From assembly GCA_032209605.1 (NCBI GenBank), contig JASFXZ010000001.1, positions 18,990,256 to 19,054,255 of the forward strand: DNA of 64,000 nt. The letters are read 5' to 3'. The notes below the pieces were generated by a model that worked only from the letters and a program-made list of their open reading frames with translations, made no database searches and had not been told where the DNA came from. Shown here piece after piece: positions 1 through 21,510 of this stretch. Numbering within the stretch: the first letter of the stretch is position 1; every line of letters starts with the position of its first letter. This stretch comes from Mactromeris polynyma. Taxonomy: Eukaryota > Mollusca > Bivalvia > Venerida > Mactridae. The position numbers and the translations under genes were made by a program.

Positions 1-777
1 TAACAGGCTCAGTCATATGTCAATTCTTACATTATCGCGTTCGTAATCGAAAGTACAATCTATCCGAATGTTACTCTCCTTTAGCATCGGGCGCTTATTC
101 CGATACCTTCAGATACCTTCATAATCACGAATGAAACGGTAGTGGAATCAAAGCGCTGTGCGGGAGCATACCCGAATGTCTAAATACATATAGTTAGTTA
201 ATATCCCTATATACGGAAATAAAACAGCACCAGCATAAAACCAAACGTGTATGAACTAGAAGTTCAATTATTTTTCCATAAACGAAGGTGTCAACACAAG
301 TTTATCAAGTGATTAATGGTCAGTCATGTAGACTAAATACGATCCATATTGGAGCGCTGCTATGGGATTTACCTCTTCTTTAAGTAACGTCATTTCAAGA
401 AAAACGCAACAAGTGATGTCACTATTTGCAAGCAGGAAGCAATTTTCACTACATGTGGTCACTTGGTCCTCATATTGCCATAAGTGTCAAATACTGCTTA
501 CTGTCAGTACGTGGTGACGTCACATTTTCTGGAAATGGCGTCACAAATAGAAGATATTGGAAATAGCAGCGGCGCTCCTTTATTTCTTACAACTGTAAAT
601 TTTCATGTGTTGAATGTTTATTTGCATGTGCTAAAAACGGAACTCCAAAATCGTGTGTGGTACTTATGCATTGAATGACCAATTTTATAGTGACATCCAA
701 GGCGGTCCTTATCGCGGGGTTGTCTGTAGTATACCCCGGGTATTGCTAAACAGAAAACTGATGTACATATTAAGTGT
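1..777. other. 3' flank of the leftmost actin gene, no gene seen
   Basis: AT-rich sequence beyond the last actin exon. The small open frames here (about 60 residues) have no recognisable domain or splice context, and I see no repeat that recurs elsewhere in the window. Confidence 0.5.
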
Positions 778-783
778 TTTATT
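778..783 (-). terminator. Polyadenylation signal AATAAA of actin gene 1
   Basis: The plus strand reads tttatt, so the minus strand carries AATAAA about 95 nt after the TAA stop. That is a normal distance for a short actin 3' UTR. Actin gene 2 has the same hexamer at a similar distance (12501-12506). No canonical hexamer was found as close for genes 3 and 4. Confidence 0.55.
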
Positions 784-878
784 CGGTAAATGCAACGAAG
801 AAATCATACAAAAATATTGTCCAACATGTACAAATGACAGATAATTGCACTAATGGGATAATTAGATAAATGTCAAGT

Positions 879-5467
<4,589 letters not shown>

Positions 5468-5538
5468 TCAACAACTATATCCAACCTTGCAGGCAGAGAA
5501 TTGTTCATCTAGTGAACGGTCGACTTGCGTTAAACAAA

Positions 5539-5636
5539 CTTTATACTTTCCATGCGTGACCCTTATCAATATTCATGTGAACTGCTTTCCTCTCTAAGAA
5601 TAGACGCCGTTTTCCAATACGTTTTACCTTATATGG
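5539..5636 (-). promoter_or_regulatory. Actin gene 1 promoter: CArG box and TATA box
   Basis: A perfect CArG box CCTTATATGG lies at 5627-5636, and minus-strand TATAAAG at 5545-5539 is 82 bp closer to the ATG at 5437. CArG boxes bind serum response factor (MADS box), the standard activator of animal actin genes. The TATA box lies about 100 nt before the ATG, so the transcript may have a short unspliced 5' UTR. That last point is inference. Confidence 0.7.
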
Positions 5637-6029
5637 TAACATTTTGAAACATCACTGAACATACTGTGCTCATTAATGTTGTATAGGTTAGGAGATCGTT
5701 TTTGATCACGTGGTATTTTATTACACTTTGTGTGAAGCCATCTATATGATAAAACCTGTATATATGTGTATATACACATAAATATGACAAGCACAACAAG
5801 TTAAAAAGGGTAAATACTTTGCAAATGATTGCAATAGCTCGGTGTGTCACATAACATAATGATTGATTTCAATTCAACAATGACTAAATATAGTATTATG
5901 GTGTTTACATGTTATTTATCGGGTTGTTGGTTTATACACAGTACATTTACCTGTGAAATGTTGGATACTATTATCTTAAATTGCAAACTTCATGTAGGAA
6001 CAATATTTTTAGGACCATAATACAACCTT

Positions 6030-7160
6030 TATTTCAAAATCATCATCATCGTCAACATTCACAACAACATTTTCAAATTTAATTACAATAGAAACAGCAT
6101 CAGCAGCGTTAGTAATATTTGGTATGACCATTGACGCTCTTTTAAACGTTCATAGACATATAAGTATCGCCAATAAATGATCATTATTATAATCTTCATC
6201 GTCATCGGCGTCTGAAACAAGAACAACACCACCTTTATCGTCATCATCAAGATAAACGATATGATCACAACGAACCACTTTAGATGAAATACCGCCAATA
6301 CAACCACAATGAAAACAACCACCTTCATAAGTGTAATCATCATCGTTATCATCAACATAACAGGTTCATGAATAGAACCACCAAAATGATTTAGTCAACA
6401 TAACTACAAAACAACACCAAAGCTACAATCATCTAAATCACCACATGCCACCATCTCATTACTTCTGACGACAGCAACAACTAGAAACCTCCACCAAAAT
6501 ATATCACAACCTCCAAAAACAACAATAAACACCACCATCAACAGCAACACCAAGAAACACCATCCCCAGAACCAACAACCAAAAACAACAATAAACACCA
6601 CCATCAACAGCAACATCAATAAACACTATCCCCACAACCACCACCACCAACAACTATAATCACCATCCCCACCACCAACAACAACAATAAACACCACAAC
6701 CAACAACAACAACAATATTAATCGCCATCCCCACAACCGACAACAACAATAAACACCACCACCAACAACAAACACAAGAAATACATTCACCGTCACCACC
6801 AGCAAGAAACACCATCACAACCAACAACAAACACAAGAAACACATTCACCGCCACCACCAGCAAGAAACACCATAACAACCAACAACAACAAGAAACACC
6901 AGTAACACTACCACCACAACCAACAACAACAAACTTCAACTTTCAAATACTTAAACAATATGAACTAGTCTTCTATCATATTCCATAACCACCACCCTTC
7001 TCACCACGAACAACAAGAAATACCTACACCACTATCACCTCAACCAGCACCACAAAAACAGCAACATCAACAACTACGCAAACGACAACAATTTCAATAA
7101 CTCTGACAACTCAAGCTTGTTTTCGATCATATACCATCACCACCGCCATTATCACCATCA
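6030..7160. repeat. Low-complexity CA/CAA/CCA-rich tract
   Basis: About 1.1 kb of interrupted caacaacaac and accaccacc runs, with almost no G on the plus strand across the densest part (about 6480-6920). It lies upstream of actin gene 1. The minus-strand open frames across it are valine/cysteine/tryptophan-rich artefacts of the composition. Confidence 0.8.
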
Positions 7161-8756
7161 ACTCAAAGATCATAATTACCACCATAATCATCATCATCTT
7201 TACCAACAACATCATTAAATCAATACCAGTGTTATCGTATGCGTCATTTAATATTCTCAAACCTGACACATCAGTAAAACACAGACATATATTTGTTATC
7301 ACAACTGTAGCAGGAAGTAACGATATTGTCTTCCTGATTCATAGCTATTGCTCATTTTTTGTTACGTACATATGAGGATATTGACTCGACATGAGGTGAA
7401 GTATAAAACTGCTCGAATATTCAAACACTCCATATATTTATATGTTTGTAACATCAACATCATTAAAACTACCACTATTGTGCAAACAGTAACTGTTTAC
7501 AAAGCTCCAATTTAATAAAAATAAACTTTGTGCAGAGCGCGTTGTATTGCAGAGCGCGTTGTATTGCAGAGCGCGTTGTATCCTTAATTATGTCGCTGAC
7601 TAATTCAGTACATGGAACAAAACTTGCATAAAATGACACAAAATAGGACGCACCGATGATATATACTACTCAAAATTTGATAAGGGTCACTATGTATTCT
7701 GTACATTGTTACTTGATGTGGTGGAAATTGCTATAAATCAATCTTCATTAAATTGTAATGTTTTCTTTTCCTAATGATCAGCAAAAATGATGAAAATAAC
7801 GAACTATTGTTCTAAGCGTACACAATTGCAAGAATAAGGTAAGGGTCAAAGTTAGACATTTCATAGGTGCATGCTGGGATAAGGAAATTTACGTAGACAT
7901 TTATATAAGGGAACGATTCATTATGACATATGGTTTGTGCATGGTGTATAAATGTCAATAACGGTTCGAAATAAGTTTGAATGCTGGAAAATGCACGAGC
8001 AGACGAAACAAAATGAGCGGCTGCTACTGTTAGAACAATGCAGTGATAGATTAGAGCAGACGACAAATATCTGCCCTACGTGCAGCAAAGGTATTTGCAG
8101 CTCACGTTTCGTAACGTTTCGATTGCAATTTGGTTCCCCGTGCGCAGTCAAAGTCAGATAGTGGGCAAGGGATACAATATAAAACGTTCGCAACTGTTAG
8201 CCGGCTTGTTCAACCGTAAGCTTATCGTTTACGAATTTTCCATTACATAGAGAAGGAAGAATGCGAAATGTACGCAAACAAGTGACTAAACATCTTCGCG
8301 CAGTAAAAGGGTTACCACTTAATCATTTCCATTTTAGCGAATTCATTTATCAATGAAACAATGAGGCATTATTACTCTACGAAATGTATCCGCTTTTGTT
8401 TCGCGTTATTTAACAATACTCCACAGTTTACTGAATTTTATTTCAGGGGAAAGTAATCGAATGTCTTAAATTTCAATTGATACTTCATTTCCGATGGTAG
8501 CAGCTTGAGTAATTTTACCCCTTTGTTGAATTTAGAACAGCACTAAAACACAGTAAAAAACAATGCACCATTTACAGCGGTCTAGTGTTCATCATACCGA
8601 TTGTTCTCTTCTCAGGTCGATGCGTTTACTGAAACAAGCCCGCTCTATTCGGCGGTAACTTTAACGATTTTTTGTTAAGCGAAATATTCAAAATTACGGA
8701 AAGTACATTTATCAACAAAAACATTGTACTTTATGTAAAACAATACTGTATATAAT
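7161..8756. other. Intergenic DNA, no gene; small 17-bp triplet repeat
   Basis: Contains three tandem copies of a 17-bp unit gcagagcgcgttgtatt at 7532-7581, unusually GC-rich for its surroundings. Otherwise I see no conserved feature. Short overlapping frames on both strands at 7812-8193 lack any domain. Confidence 0.5.
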
Positions 8757-9715
8757 TATGGCAGTTGTGGGCACTATCAGACAATATTTCGTATTAAGAT
8801 ACAGTAAAACTTCGAAACCTCGAACAGTTTTGGGTCGAACACAGTAGATACCTCGAACAGGTTCTAAGGTCCCGGCAAAACCCCTTCTTATTTCATATTA
8901 ACGAACAGTAGATCACTCGAACGGAGATAGGTCGAACACTCGAACAGGTTTTGCGGTCCCTAGATACCATTTCATTCATTGTTCACCCCAGATAGGTCGA
9001 ACAATACAATAATTCTCACCTTTCATGGACCGAGCGATATTATATTATTTGATGACAGGTAAGATTGGTGACACGTGTTATTCGCACGTAGTGATAATTA
9101 CTTGATGGTTGCACTATAAACAATACAGTGTACAAGTCATGTACTTATGTGACAAACAAATCACTTAATGGATCTTACCAAACATTAAGCTTATTTTGTA
9201 TGTCTGCCTCGAACGACAACTGTGTTAGTACTGTTTGTCTTAAAATAGAACTTTGTAATGGTTTACTATCTTGTCTGTATAATATTCATGTGTGTAAAAA
9301 TAAACGAATCATTTACTTAAATATGTTTTAGTTTTCTTTCATTTCTTTTTTAATTATGAATAATGCTGTGACTATTGATCGACGTGCATTCAGTATGAAA
9401 ACACTAACAACACACAAATGCCATGCGTTCAGCATGCTTAGTACACTTGCACAGGTGACAGTCAGTTTGTACATATACACGTATACGGTAGATGGCTCGA
9501 ACAGGTAGATGGCTCGAACTAATTGCTCGGTCCGATGGCAGTTCGAGGTTTCGAAGTTTTACTGTATTTATTGGTATACAGATTTATCACGATACTTCTC
9601 TAGTTAACCACATACTTATCTAGATAATTAAGTAGTTATCTAGTTGCTTTAAATTGATAACCACATAATTATCTAGTTAATTAAGTAGTTTACTGATGGC
9701 AGAAATATGCCACCA
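8757..9715. mobile_element. Dispersed TGGTGGCA-ended repeat, copy 1, split by a later insertion
   Basis: The flanks 8757-8801 (ggcagttgtgggcactatca) and 9565-9715 (aaccacataattatctagtt, ending gccacca) together match a contiguous repeat found whole at about 39896-40077 and inverted at 47336-47532. The 763 bp between the flanks is a separate transposon. Noncoding and nonautonomous. Confidence 0.8.
8802..9564. mobile_element. pogo/Tigger-like nonautonomous transposon with TA target duplication
   Basis: The left end cagtaaaacttcgaaacctc and the right end gaggtttcgaagttttactg are perfect inverted repeats, flanked by TA on both sides. Internal text repeats cgaacaggtt-type motifs typical of this family. 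There is no transposase frame, so it moved in trans if at all. It sits inside another repeat whose uninterrupted copies show the empty site. Confidence 0.85.
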
Positions 9716-9754
9716 TAGATATCGTACACGTTTGTGTTTCAAACAAACGTGTAC

Positions 9755-9800
9755 ATCTAGAAGCATTTCCGTGTACAAAGGATAGTCCAGATTCCTGTGT
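9755..9800 (-). pseudogene. Actin C-terminal exon relic
   Basis: The plus strand tctagaagcatttccgtgta and the following text through cagatt then cctgtgtgct match the last coding bases of the four actin genes (antisense of the [10 protein letters not shown] end). There are several substitutions and a deletion of about 9 bases. No more of the gene is visible on either side. It lies between actin genes 1 and 2. Confidence 0.65.
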
Positions 9801-10269
9801 GCTAATCATAGTTAAATATATTCATACAAACAAACAAATATACATGTAACAGGGACAAGACACTAACATAAATAGGAATTGATATTAAATAAGTTTTACA
9901 AAATAATGATCTTAGTAATATTTCATGCCTTGTACTTATACTCCCTCAAATAATGTTCGTCAATGGGGATACTAGAATCATCCTGCGTGTAGGTCGGTTG
10001 ATTGGTTGTTCAGTCCAATATATAACATATGTAAATTGTGTGGCTAACCATGATACATAATTTGTAGATGTGCAAGACATAAATTTGCTGTGCATCCATC
10101 TATAAATATTTCAGAAATAGGACCCCTTTAACTGAAGTCTCCGTTTAAAACATATGTACATGTAATAACATTATAGTTCATGTCGCAAACAATGGATTGC
10201 ATTGAAACTTGGCAATATAATCAACATGAAGTTACTGTTTACGTTGTTCACATCCATCCTTCAGACTGC

Positions 10270-11250
10270 CTATATCAATTCTTTGTATACAACATTGTGT
10301 GTTCAACACCTATATTATTCAATATACTGACATAACAAAAGTGTTCTTGATAGACCATTGTGGTAGGTAAATCTATGTCCAAGTGACATCTGTGATCTGC
10401 AGTGAGCCCCTTGCAGTCAGCACTTTCAGTGCTTTGATTAATTTGAAAGATTGCATTCTTACACTCTTTATTGGTTAAGAGACCGTCACATTGGGACGAA
10501 TTTCCTTTATTTATCATGTTTTCAACGTTTGTATATGAAAGGTATCTAGATATTTTATCATCATCGATGAGGTTAGTAGTGTACACTGTTTTATAGAATT
10601 TAACCTTTTCTTGTAAAATATCATGCACGTTTGTTATTTGTTTATTGTTAAGTGTTATTGAGGACATGACCTCTCTGGATTGTCTGACCTTGTCTAATCT
10701 TGAAAAGTATTTGCTGTTTTGTTCGTTTTCTAAAGTTTGAATTCATGCTCTTTATTTTTTTTAGCTTTTTTTCGAGAAATCAATAGTACATTGTTTTATT
10801 TCATATTTAAGCTTTGACAATAGTGTCTATAAGTTGCGTGGTTTTTGCTATCCCATATTTATTGAGTAATAAAAAGTGTTGAATGACCAACCGCCAGGGC
10901 CTCTCTGGTTTGGAAAACTTAGTTCTAGTGATATAGCCTTATAGTCAGTAAATTGTATTTGTGCCGGTCTTATATCACAACTGAAAACCATAGGACATGA
11001 CTTGGTCAGCGGGTGTTTTATCCTCCATATATCAGTAAGAGAGAGAGAGCATTTTTATGAGATCAGTAAGACTTCTTTTATTCTTTGTTTCTGTGATTCT
11101 ATCATTATGTGAAAGCGTCTCGTTAAAGTATCCTGCAATAAGCTTGTTTCCCAGACAATAACTGTAAATAATGTTATTAGGAGACGTAAAGAATAGGAAT
11201 CTCAGTGCCATTATTGTCATACATGTATATATTTATTTGTGTATATGTAG
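10270..11250 (-). pseudogene. Decayed LINE retrotransposon, endonuclease end and linker to RT
   Basis: Conceptual minus-strand translation gives endonuclease C-terminal landmarks in order: ITETKNKRSLTDLIKML, LTDIWRIKHPLTKS, DYKAISLELSF, RGPGGWSFN. The linker landmarks ENEQNSKYFSRLDKVRQSRE and ILQEKVKFYKTVYTTN follow, with a degraded CKGLTADHRC where functional copies read SPGSDGLTAEFY. Frames are broken between segments, and the reverse transcriptase core is absent. It belongs to the non-LTR (CR1/L2/I-like) elements; the exact clade is not determined. Confidence 0.7.
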
Positions 11251-12500
11251 AATCTGATATTTTTATACATGTATTAAGAAGTATGTATCTGCCTTTTGAA
11301 TCTTTTATCACGTTTAACAGAGTATTTGTTCATTTATGGTGAATAAAAAAATGAACACCCACATCTGTTTGTCGTGCCGAGAGCATGATGAGCGTCTCAG
11401 TTAGTGAATAACTGGTTTACAAAGTTTATCAAACAATGTGAAAAGTGGGTATCTTGTTAAAATACGATGCCAATGCGTTCATGTATCAACTTTCACGTTT
11501 CGCTGATGTCAAGTGAAGGATAGTGATATCATGTTTAACTCGGGTGCCATTATTCAATGTAGGTACATGTATATTCCTAATTTCGGTCCATAAAAAAAAT
11601 CAGTTCATTGATAACTATTTTTTAACATTTGTAGTTTATAGAATTTGTCTAGCGTAATTCGTAAATGATATACATGTATTACAAACGTGCTTTTTCAAAC
11701 TTGCTGGTTCTAATGCCTCTCGATGGAAATTTATAAATTATATATTTTTTAGGTATCTTTATATGTATACTACAGATTATTGGTTGGAAAATATACAACG
11801 GGTATTGTTTGTGTACAGATGACCACCGCTTTGATAATGTTTGTTATAAATATCTTTGTGATCATTCTTGGTGAATATGTCACACAGCATGGTTTTGCCA
11901 TTAAATGTATTTTCATCCTGCGGCTCTACGGACGGCAATGTTCCAACTTGATCGATGGCTATTTGGTTAGTATTCTCACTGAACACTACCCATTTCAAAC
12001 GAATTGAGGTTTACTCTATTTTCGTTTATAGAGGGTCGAAAGTGAAACAAGTCTGTTTATTTATATGCAAATAGCGCAATATCGCTTCTGACCATAGATA
12101 TGCTCTCCAAAACTCCACTGAGCATTGTGATGTCAAAGACGAATCTAACGACCAGCATTGGTGAATAGGAAAAACGGACATCGTTGACAGATGGAGTGTG
12201 TAAACGTTCAAATGCCATATTGACTAAAGAGAAGCAATAAATACCAGTTAAATATATGAGGGAAATGTTCCGACAAATATCTTTTTTATTTCAATAAAAG
12301 AGTAAATATAGATTATTACGCAATGAGTTCTTGGTTTTTATATACGGTACATATTGTCATAAACCTATTTAGCGAAAGGTTAGTGCCAGTTGTCGATTCT
12401 TGAAACTTAAAACAATACAGCTTTGGATTTGCATAACGACTAATGTGATAATGCTGTATGAAACATTGAAATATTTGGCTTCGCTTCTGACAACTTGCTA
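11251..12500. other. Intergenic DNA between LINE relic and actin gene 2, no gene seen
   Basis: AT-rich, with overlapping short open frames on both strands at 11777-12007 and none with a domain or codon signature. The actin gene 2 polyadenylation signal (tttatt on plus, AATAAA on minus) is at 12501-12506. Confidence 0.45.
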
Positions 12501-12606
12501 TTTATTCGTATTTACAGCCATACAGTATTAATGTATCCGTATTATGGGGTCCTGTTGGCAAATATTCTTTCCTTAAAGTAATTGCTGTTATATTGTAATG
12601 TCTGGT

Positions 12607-15630
<3,024 letters not shown>

Positions 15631-15752
15631 TTACAACGAGATAAAAATCCAACCGACACTATGTTTTTACTTTAGCCTTCTTCGATGTCAGATATGATGC
15701 TAACTCGCTACTGATGTTTACGTATATGTGAGACAGTACCCGGGACAGAAAG

Positions 15753-15844
15753 CTTTTATCATAAGTCTTATGAATATGCGAATGACCTTTGATCCGGTTA
15801 ATATGGGAATATATTTTATTGTTCATCGTATTTACCTTATATGG
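15753..15844 (-). promoter_or_regulatory. Actin gene 2 promoter: CArG box and TATA-like box
   Basis: A perfect CArG box CCTTATATGG lies at 15835-15844, identical to that of gene 1. Minus-strand GATAAAAG at 15760-15753 is the likely TATA element, 75 bp downstream, about 147 nt before the ATG. The spacing matches genes 1 and 4. Confidence 0.65.
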
Positions 15845-16057
15845 TATCATCAATAAAATGCATTCAAACGCAACATCAAACCTCACGCTTCATTGAAATT
15901 AATGACATAAACATTGTAGAACATGTATTTGTAAGTAACCGACCAAACGGATAGAAATACAAAATGTAGTCACCGAAATAACTTTCAATTTCAATGGGCT
16001 GGATTCCATGAAACATGTTCACAATCTCTTGATGGAATATAAAGTACACTTAAACAG

Positions 16058-16515
16058 CCGCCTGCTATAACATCTACATACATGTACTCATACATAACCG
16101 ACCTCTTTCAAATAAGCCCCTAACATATACATATATGTACTCGTACATAACCGCCTGCTCTCACATAAGCGCAAAATATACATATATGTACTCATACATA
16201 ACCGCCTGCTCTCACATAAGCTCAAAAGTATACATATATGTACTCATACATAACCGACTGCTCTCACATAAGCTCAAAAGTATACATATATGTACTCATA
16301 CATAACCGCCTGCTCTCACATAAGCTCAAAAGTATACATATATGTACTCATACATAACCGCCTGCTCTCACATAAGCTCAAAAGTATACATATATGTACT
16401 CATACATAACCGACTGCTCTCAAATAAGCAACTAACATATATATATATGTACTCGTACATAACCGCCTGCTCTCAAATAATCCCCTAATATACACATGTA
16501 CTCGTACATAACCGA
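16058..16515. repeat. 51-52-bp satellite-like array, about 9 copies
   Basis: The unit contains ataaccgcctgctctcacat, then aagctcaaaagta and the palindrome tacatatatgta. The central copies are nearly identical and the outer ones degrade. It lies upstream of actin gene 2 and is noncoding. Confidence 0.9.
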
Positions 16516-19080
16516 CATCTAGACTTTCTTATCCGGTTTTGCAGTATTTGGAGAAATGCACACACTCTATAAACTTTCATGTACACGATACGTTTAACAA
16601 ATCCTATTCTAAATGTTCGAAGAAAAAATAATTGTGTTCAGTTTTATTGTTGTACATCGATCGGTTACTGTGTGTAACTACGTATAATGGATGTAACTGT
16701 AAGGATTGATATAGGGAACCATTGTCTTCTGTTATCAGGTAGCCATTTAGCAAAGTGGTTTTGTGTATATATAATCAATTTCTAATACAGCAGTTAATTT
16801 GCAATCAGAAGCAGGGTTCCAGAAATCCACTAGCCTGACGTCACGGAATAGACTCATGCTGAATCGGGCTACCAACAGTTGAGTTACTGTTAATCCCGGA
16901 CAAGTCTGTTTTTAAAGCTAACCAACATCAGCAATTGTTCAATTGTAAGACAAAACTTAGAATCCTACGAACACATACATCTGATTACAAAGTTTAAACA
17001 GTGGAGCTATCATTGTGTTAGTTTATTTGTAACTAAATTGACCAATATTCACGGACAACTAGCTTCCTATGTCGGACAAGTACATTTTTTTTCATTTCCA
17101 TTAGTTCCGGACAAGTGTCCATGATTTTTTTTCTTCTAGAGCCCTGAGAAGCAATCGTAAGTTAAGTTTGTTGTGGAACTAAGATATGGTACTTGTATAA
17201 ATGGAAAAGTGTGTAGTTATTTGTTTCTATCGGCAAATGATACATTAAAGAAAAAATGAAGTTTTTTCTACCCGGAACCAGTCGAAAAGTAAACATGACC
17301 GGAAGTTAAAACTTTTGCTAAAACGAAATTCTGGGTTACAGTCTTTGAACTCTGTTATAATAGGATGAACTATACATACGCACGTTTTGTGAATATATAA
17401 GTCAATGTAGGAATACATTTTCAGACGACATACCTTCCGTTGTTTCTACGCAAATGTATCATTAAAATATCGTATACATTTGTATATACATGTGTATTAT
17501 AAACTGCAGACGACCATTAAACGACTACATTAGCAAACGACAAGTAATTCATAGTTCGTATAATTACGTATATAGAGATGAATATGTGTAGTGTTTCCTT
17601 CTAACACAATTATTTAAGTAAAAGATATACGGGTATTACACACAGTCTTCATGAAACTATATTGATCTGTTTTAATATGTATATTTCACCTCACCAGTTA
17701 ATATACAGGATATCAAATTAGTGTTAGTAGTGAGTTTATTGAGCGAGTTGATTAAACTAATATATGAAACGAGCCTCTGGCAAGCTTCATATATATACTT
17801 TTTATTCAACGAGTTCAATACATTTAATACTAAACAACACGAATTTAGTAATCTATTTATCACATACCTGACACAATAAGGTAGCAACACTCACTTTCAC
17901 TTGACCTATTTAATATAGACAGCAAGGTAGTAATTAGGCTATTTAATCCTTATTAATCCTATAGGAAACTACACCCCTGTCAGATAATGTTTTATATACA
18001 ATGAGCTTACACTTAATGCTATAAAGACAGTTTTCAGTAAGTGTCTTTGTGGTCGAACTGTCCGAGCTAAAAATATCACACAGTTTTATTTTTTTTATTT
18101 TTTTTGTCAGTCATGCTTTTGGTGATATTGTAATTATCACATAGGCCTGCAATTCTATTGGCAGAGTTTCCAACATGATTGTTGACTGTGACAAACGTTT
18201 TTCGTCCAATAAAACCAGAAGTTTTAGTCGTAAGTACACTTTTTGGGTTGCCAGGCATTTGTTTTACTCATATTATTTGTCGAGTGAAGATAGCGATACA
18301 ATCTGTTTTCCTATTTACAAATATGAAAATATGCTAGTTTCGCTTTCACCCATCATAATGTTAGCTACCGTCTACTAACAATCTACAGATCAACCTTCAG
18401 AAATAATAAAAAATGTCAATGTTGGCAAGTGGTTTCTGAAAGTAGTTTCAGGAACATAGTTCAGTGTGTTTTTGTGTTGACTTTGCTGTGTGTGTTTCCT
18501 GTTCGATTTCATTATTTGTTATTGCTATACCAATATAAGAAAGAAGATGCAAGTAAGGTATTCACGTTGACTAAGCTATTGAGAGATGCTCTTTATGCTG
18601 GCGTTTGATTGAACATAACTGATCATTGATATCTTAACATGAGCATACAAACAAACACACAAACAATAAACGAACGAAATAGCATTTAATTTATTTATTG
18701 TTTCACAAAAACAAATAAAAATTAACATATTTAGATCTATCACAGATAAGAATATTGCACAATGAATGAATAACGGTTTCTTTGTTTGTAATATCAGGTG
18801 CATATCGCACTAAAATCATTTAAAATGTTTACTCAATATCAGTTTTACATCATCTATAGCACAATAGGTATTAAAAAAACAGACAATGTTGATCAGCATA
18901 AAGTTGTAATGCTTCATGACGCATTGAAAGTTTCCGCTTTGCGTGACACACTTTGTTTACAATACAAACACATATTGTCCTATTACCCTACATAATGTCT
19001 CGTGGTGTTAATGTTGAGTTGTTGAGTAGTTGATAAATTGTCAGATTCTATTTTAAAAGTTCTAAATTGTAATGTCTGGT
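16516..19080. other. Intergenic DNA between actin genes 2 and 3, no gene seen
   Basis: Short AT-rich open frames only. There is no recognisable domain, repeat family or RNA gene in this stretch, and no canonical polyadenylation hexamer close to the actin gene 3 stop. Confidence 0.45.
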
Positions 19081-21364
<2,284 letters not shown>

Positions 21365-21500
21365 CTAATTTTCAAATAAACACTGACTTAATTTAATGGA
21401 CACTATACTCTGCCCCAAGATCAAACTAATTGAAATTTGATCGAATCTAGTTAATATACCTAGTTTATTATCAGTGAAATAGTAGGCCTTGCTCACATGT

Positions 21501-21510
21501 CCATATATGG
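21501..21510. promoter_or_regulatory. CArG box of actin gene 3
   Basis: A perfect palindromic CCATATATGG lies 140 bp upstream of the ATG. The TATA element is less obvious than in the other three genes; minus-strand GTATAG near 21408 or TATATT near 21450 are weak candidates. Confidence 0.6.

Noticed and set aside
6404..6845. Valine/cysteine/tryptophan-rich minus-strand frames
   Set aside because: Produced by the CA/CAA low-complexity tract; no codon bias or domain.
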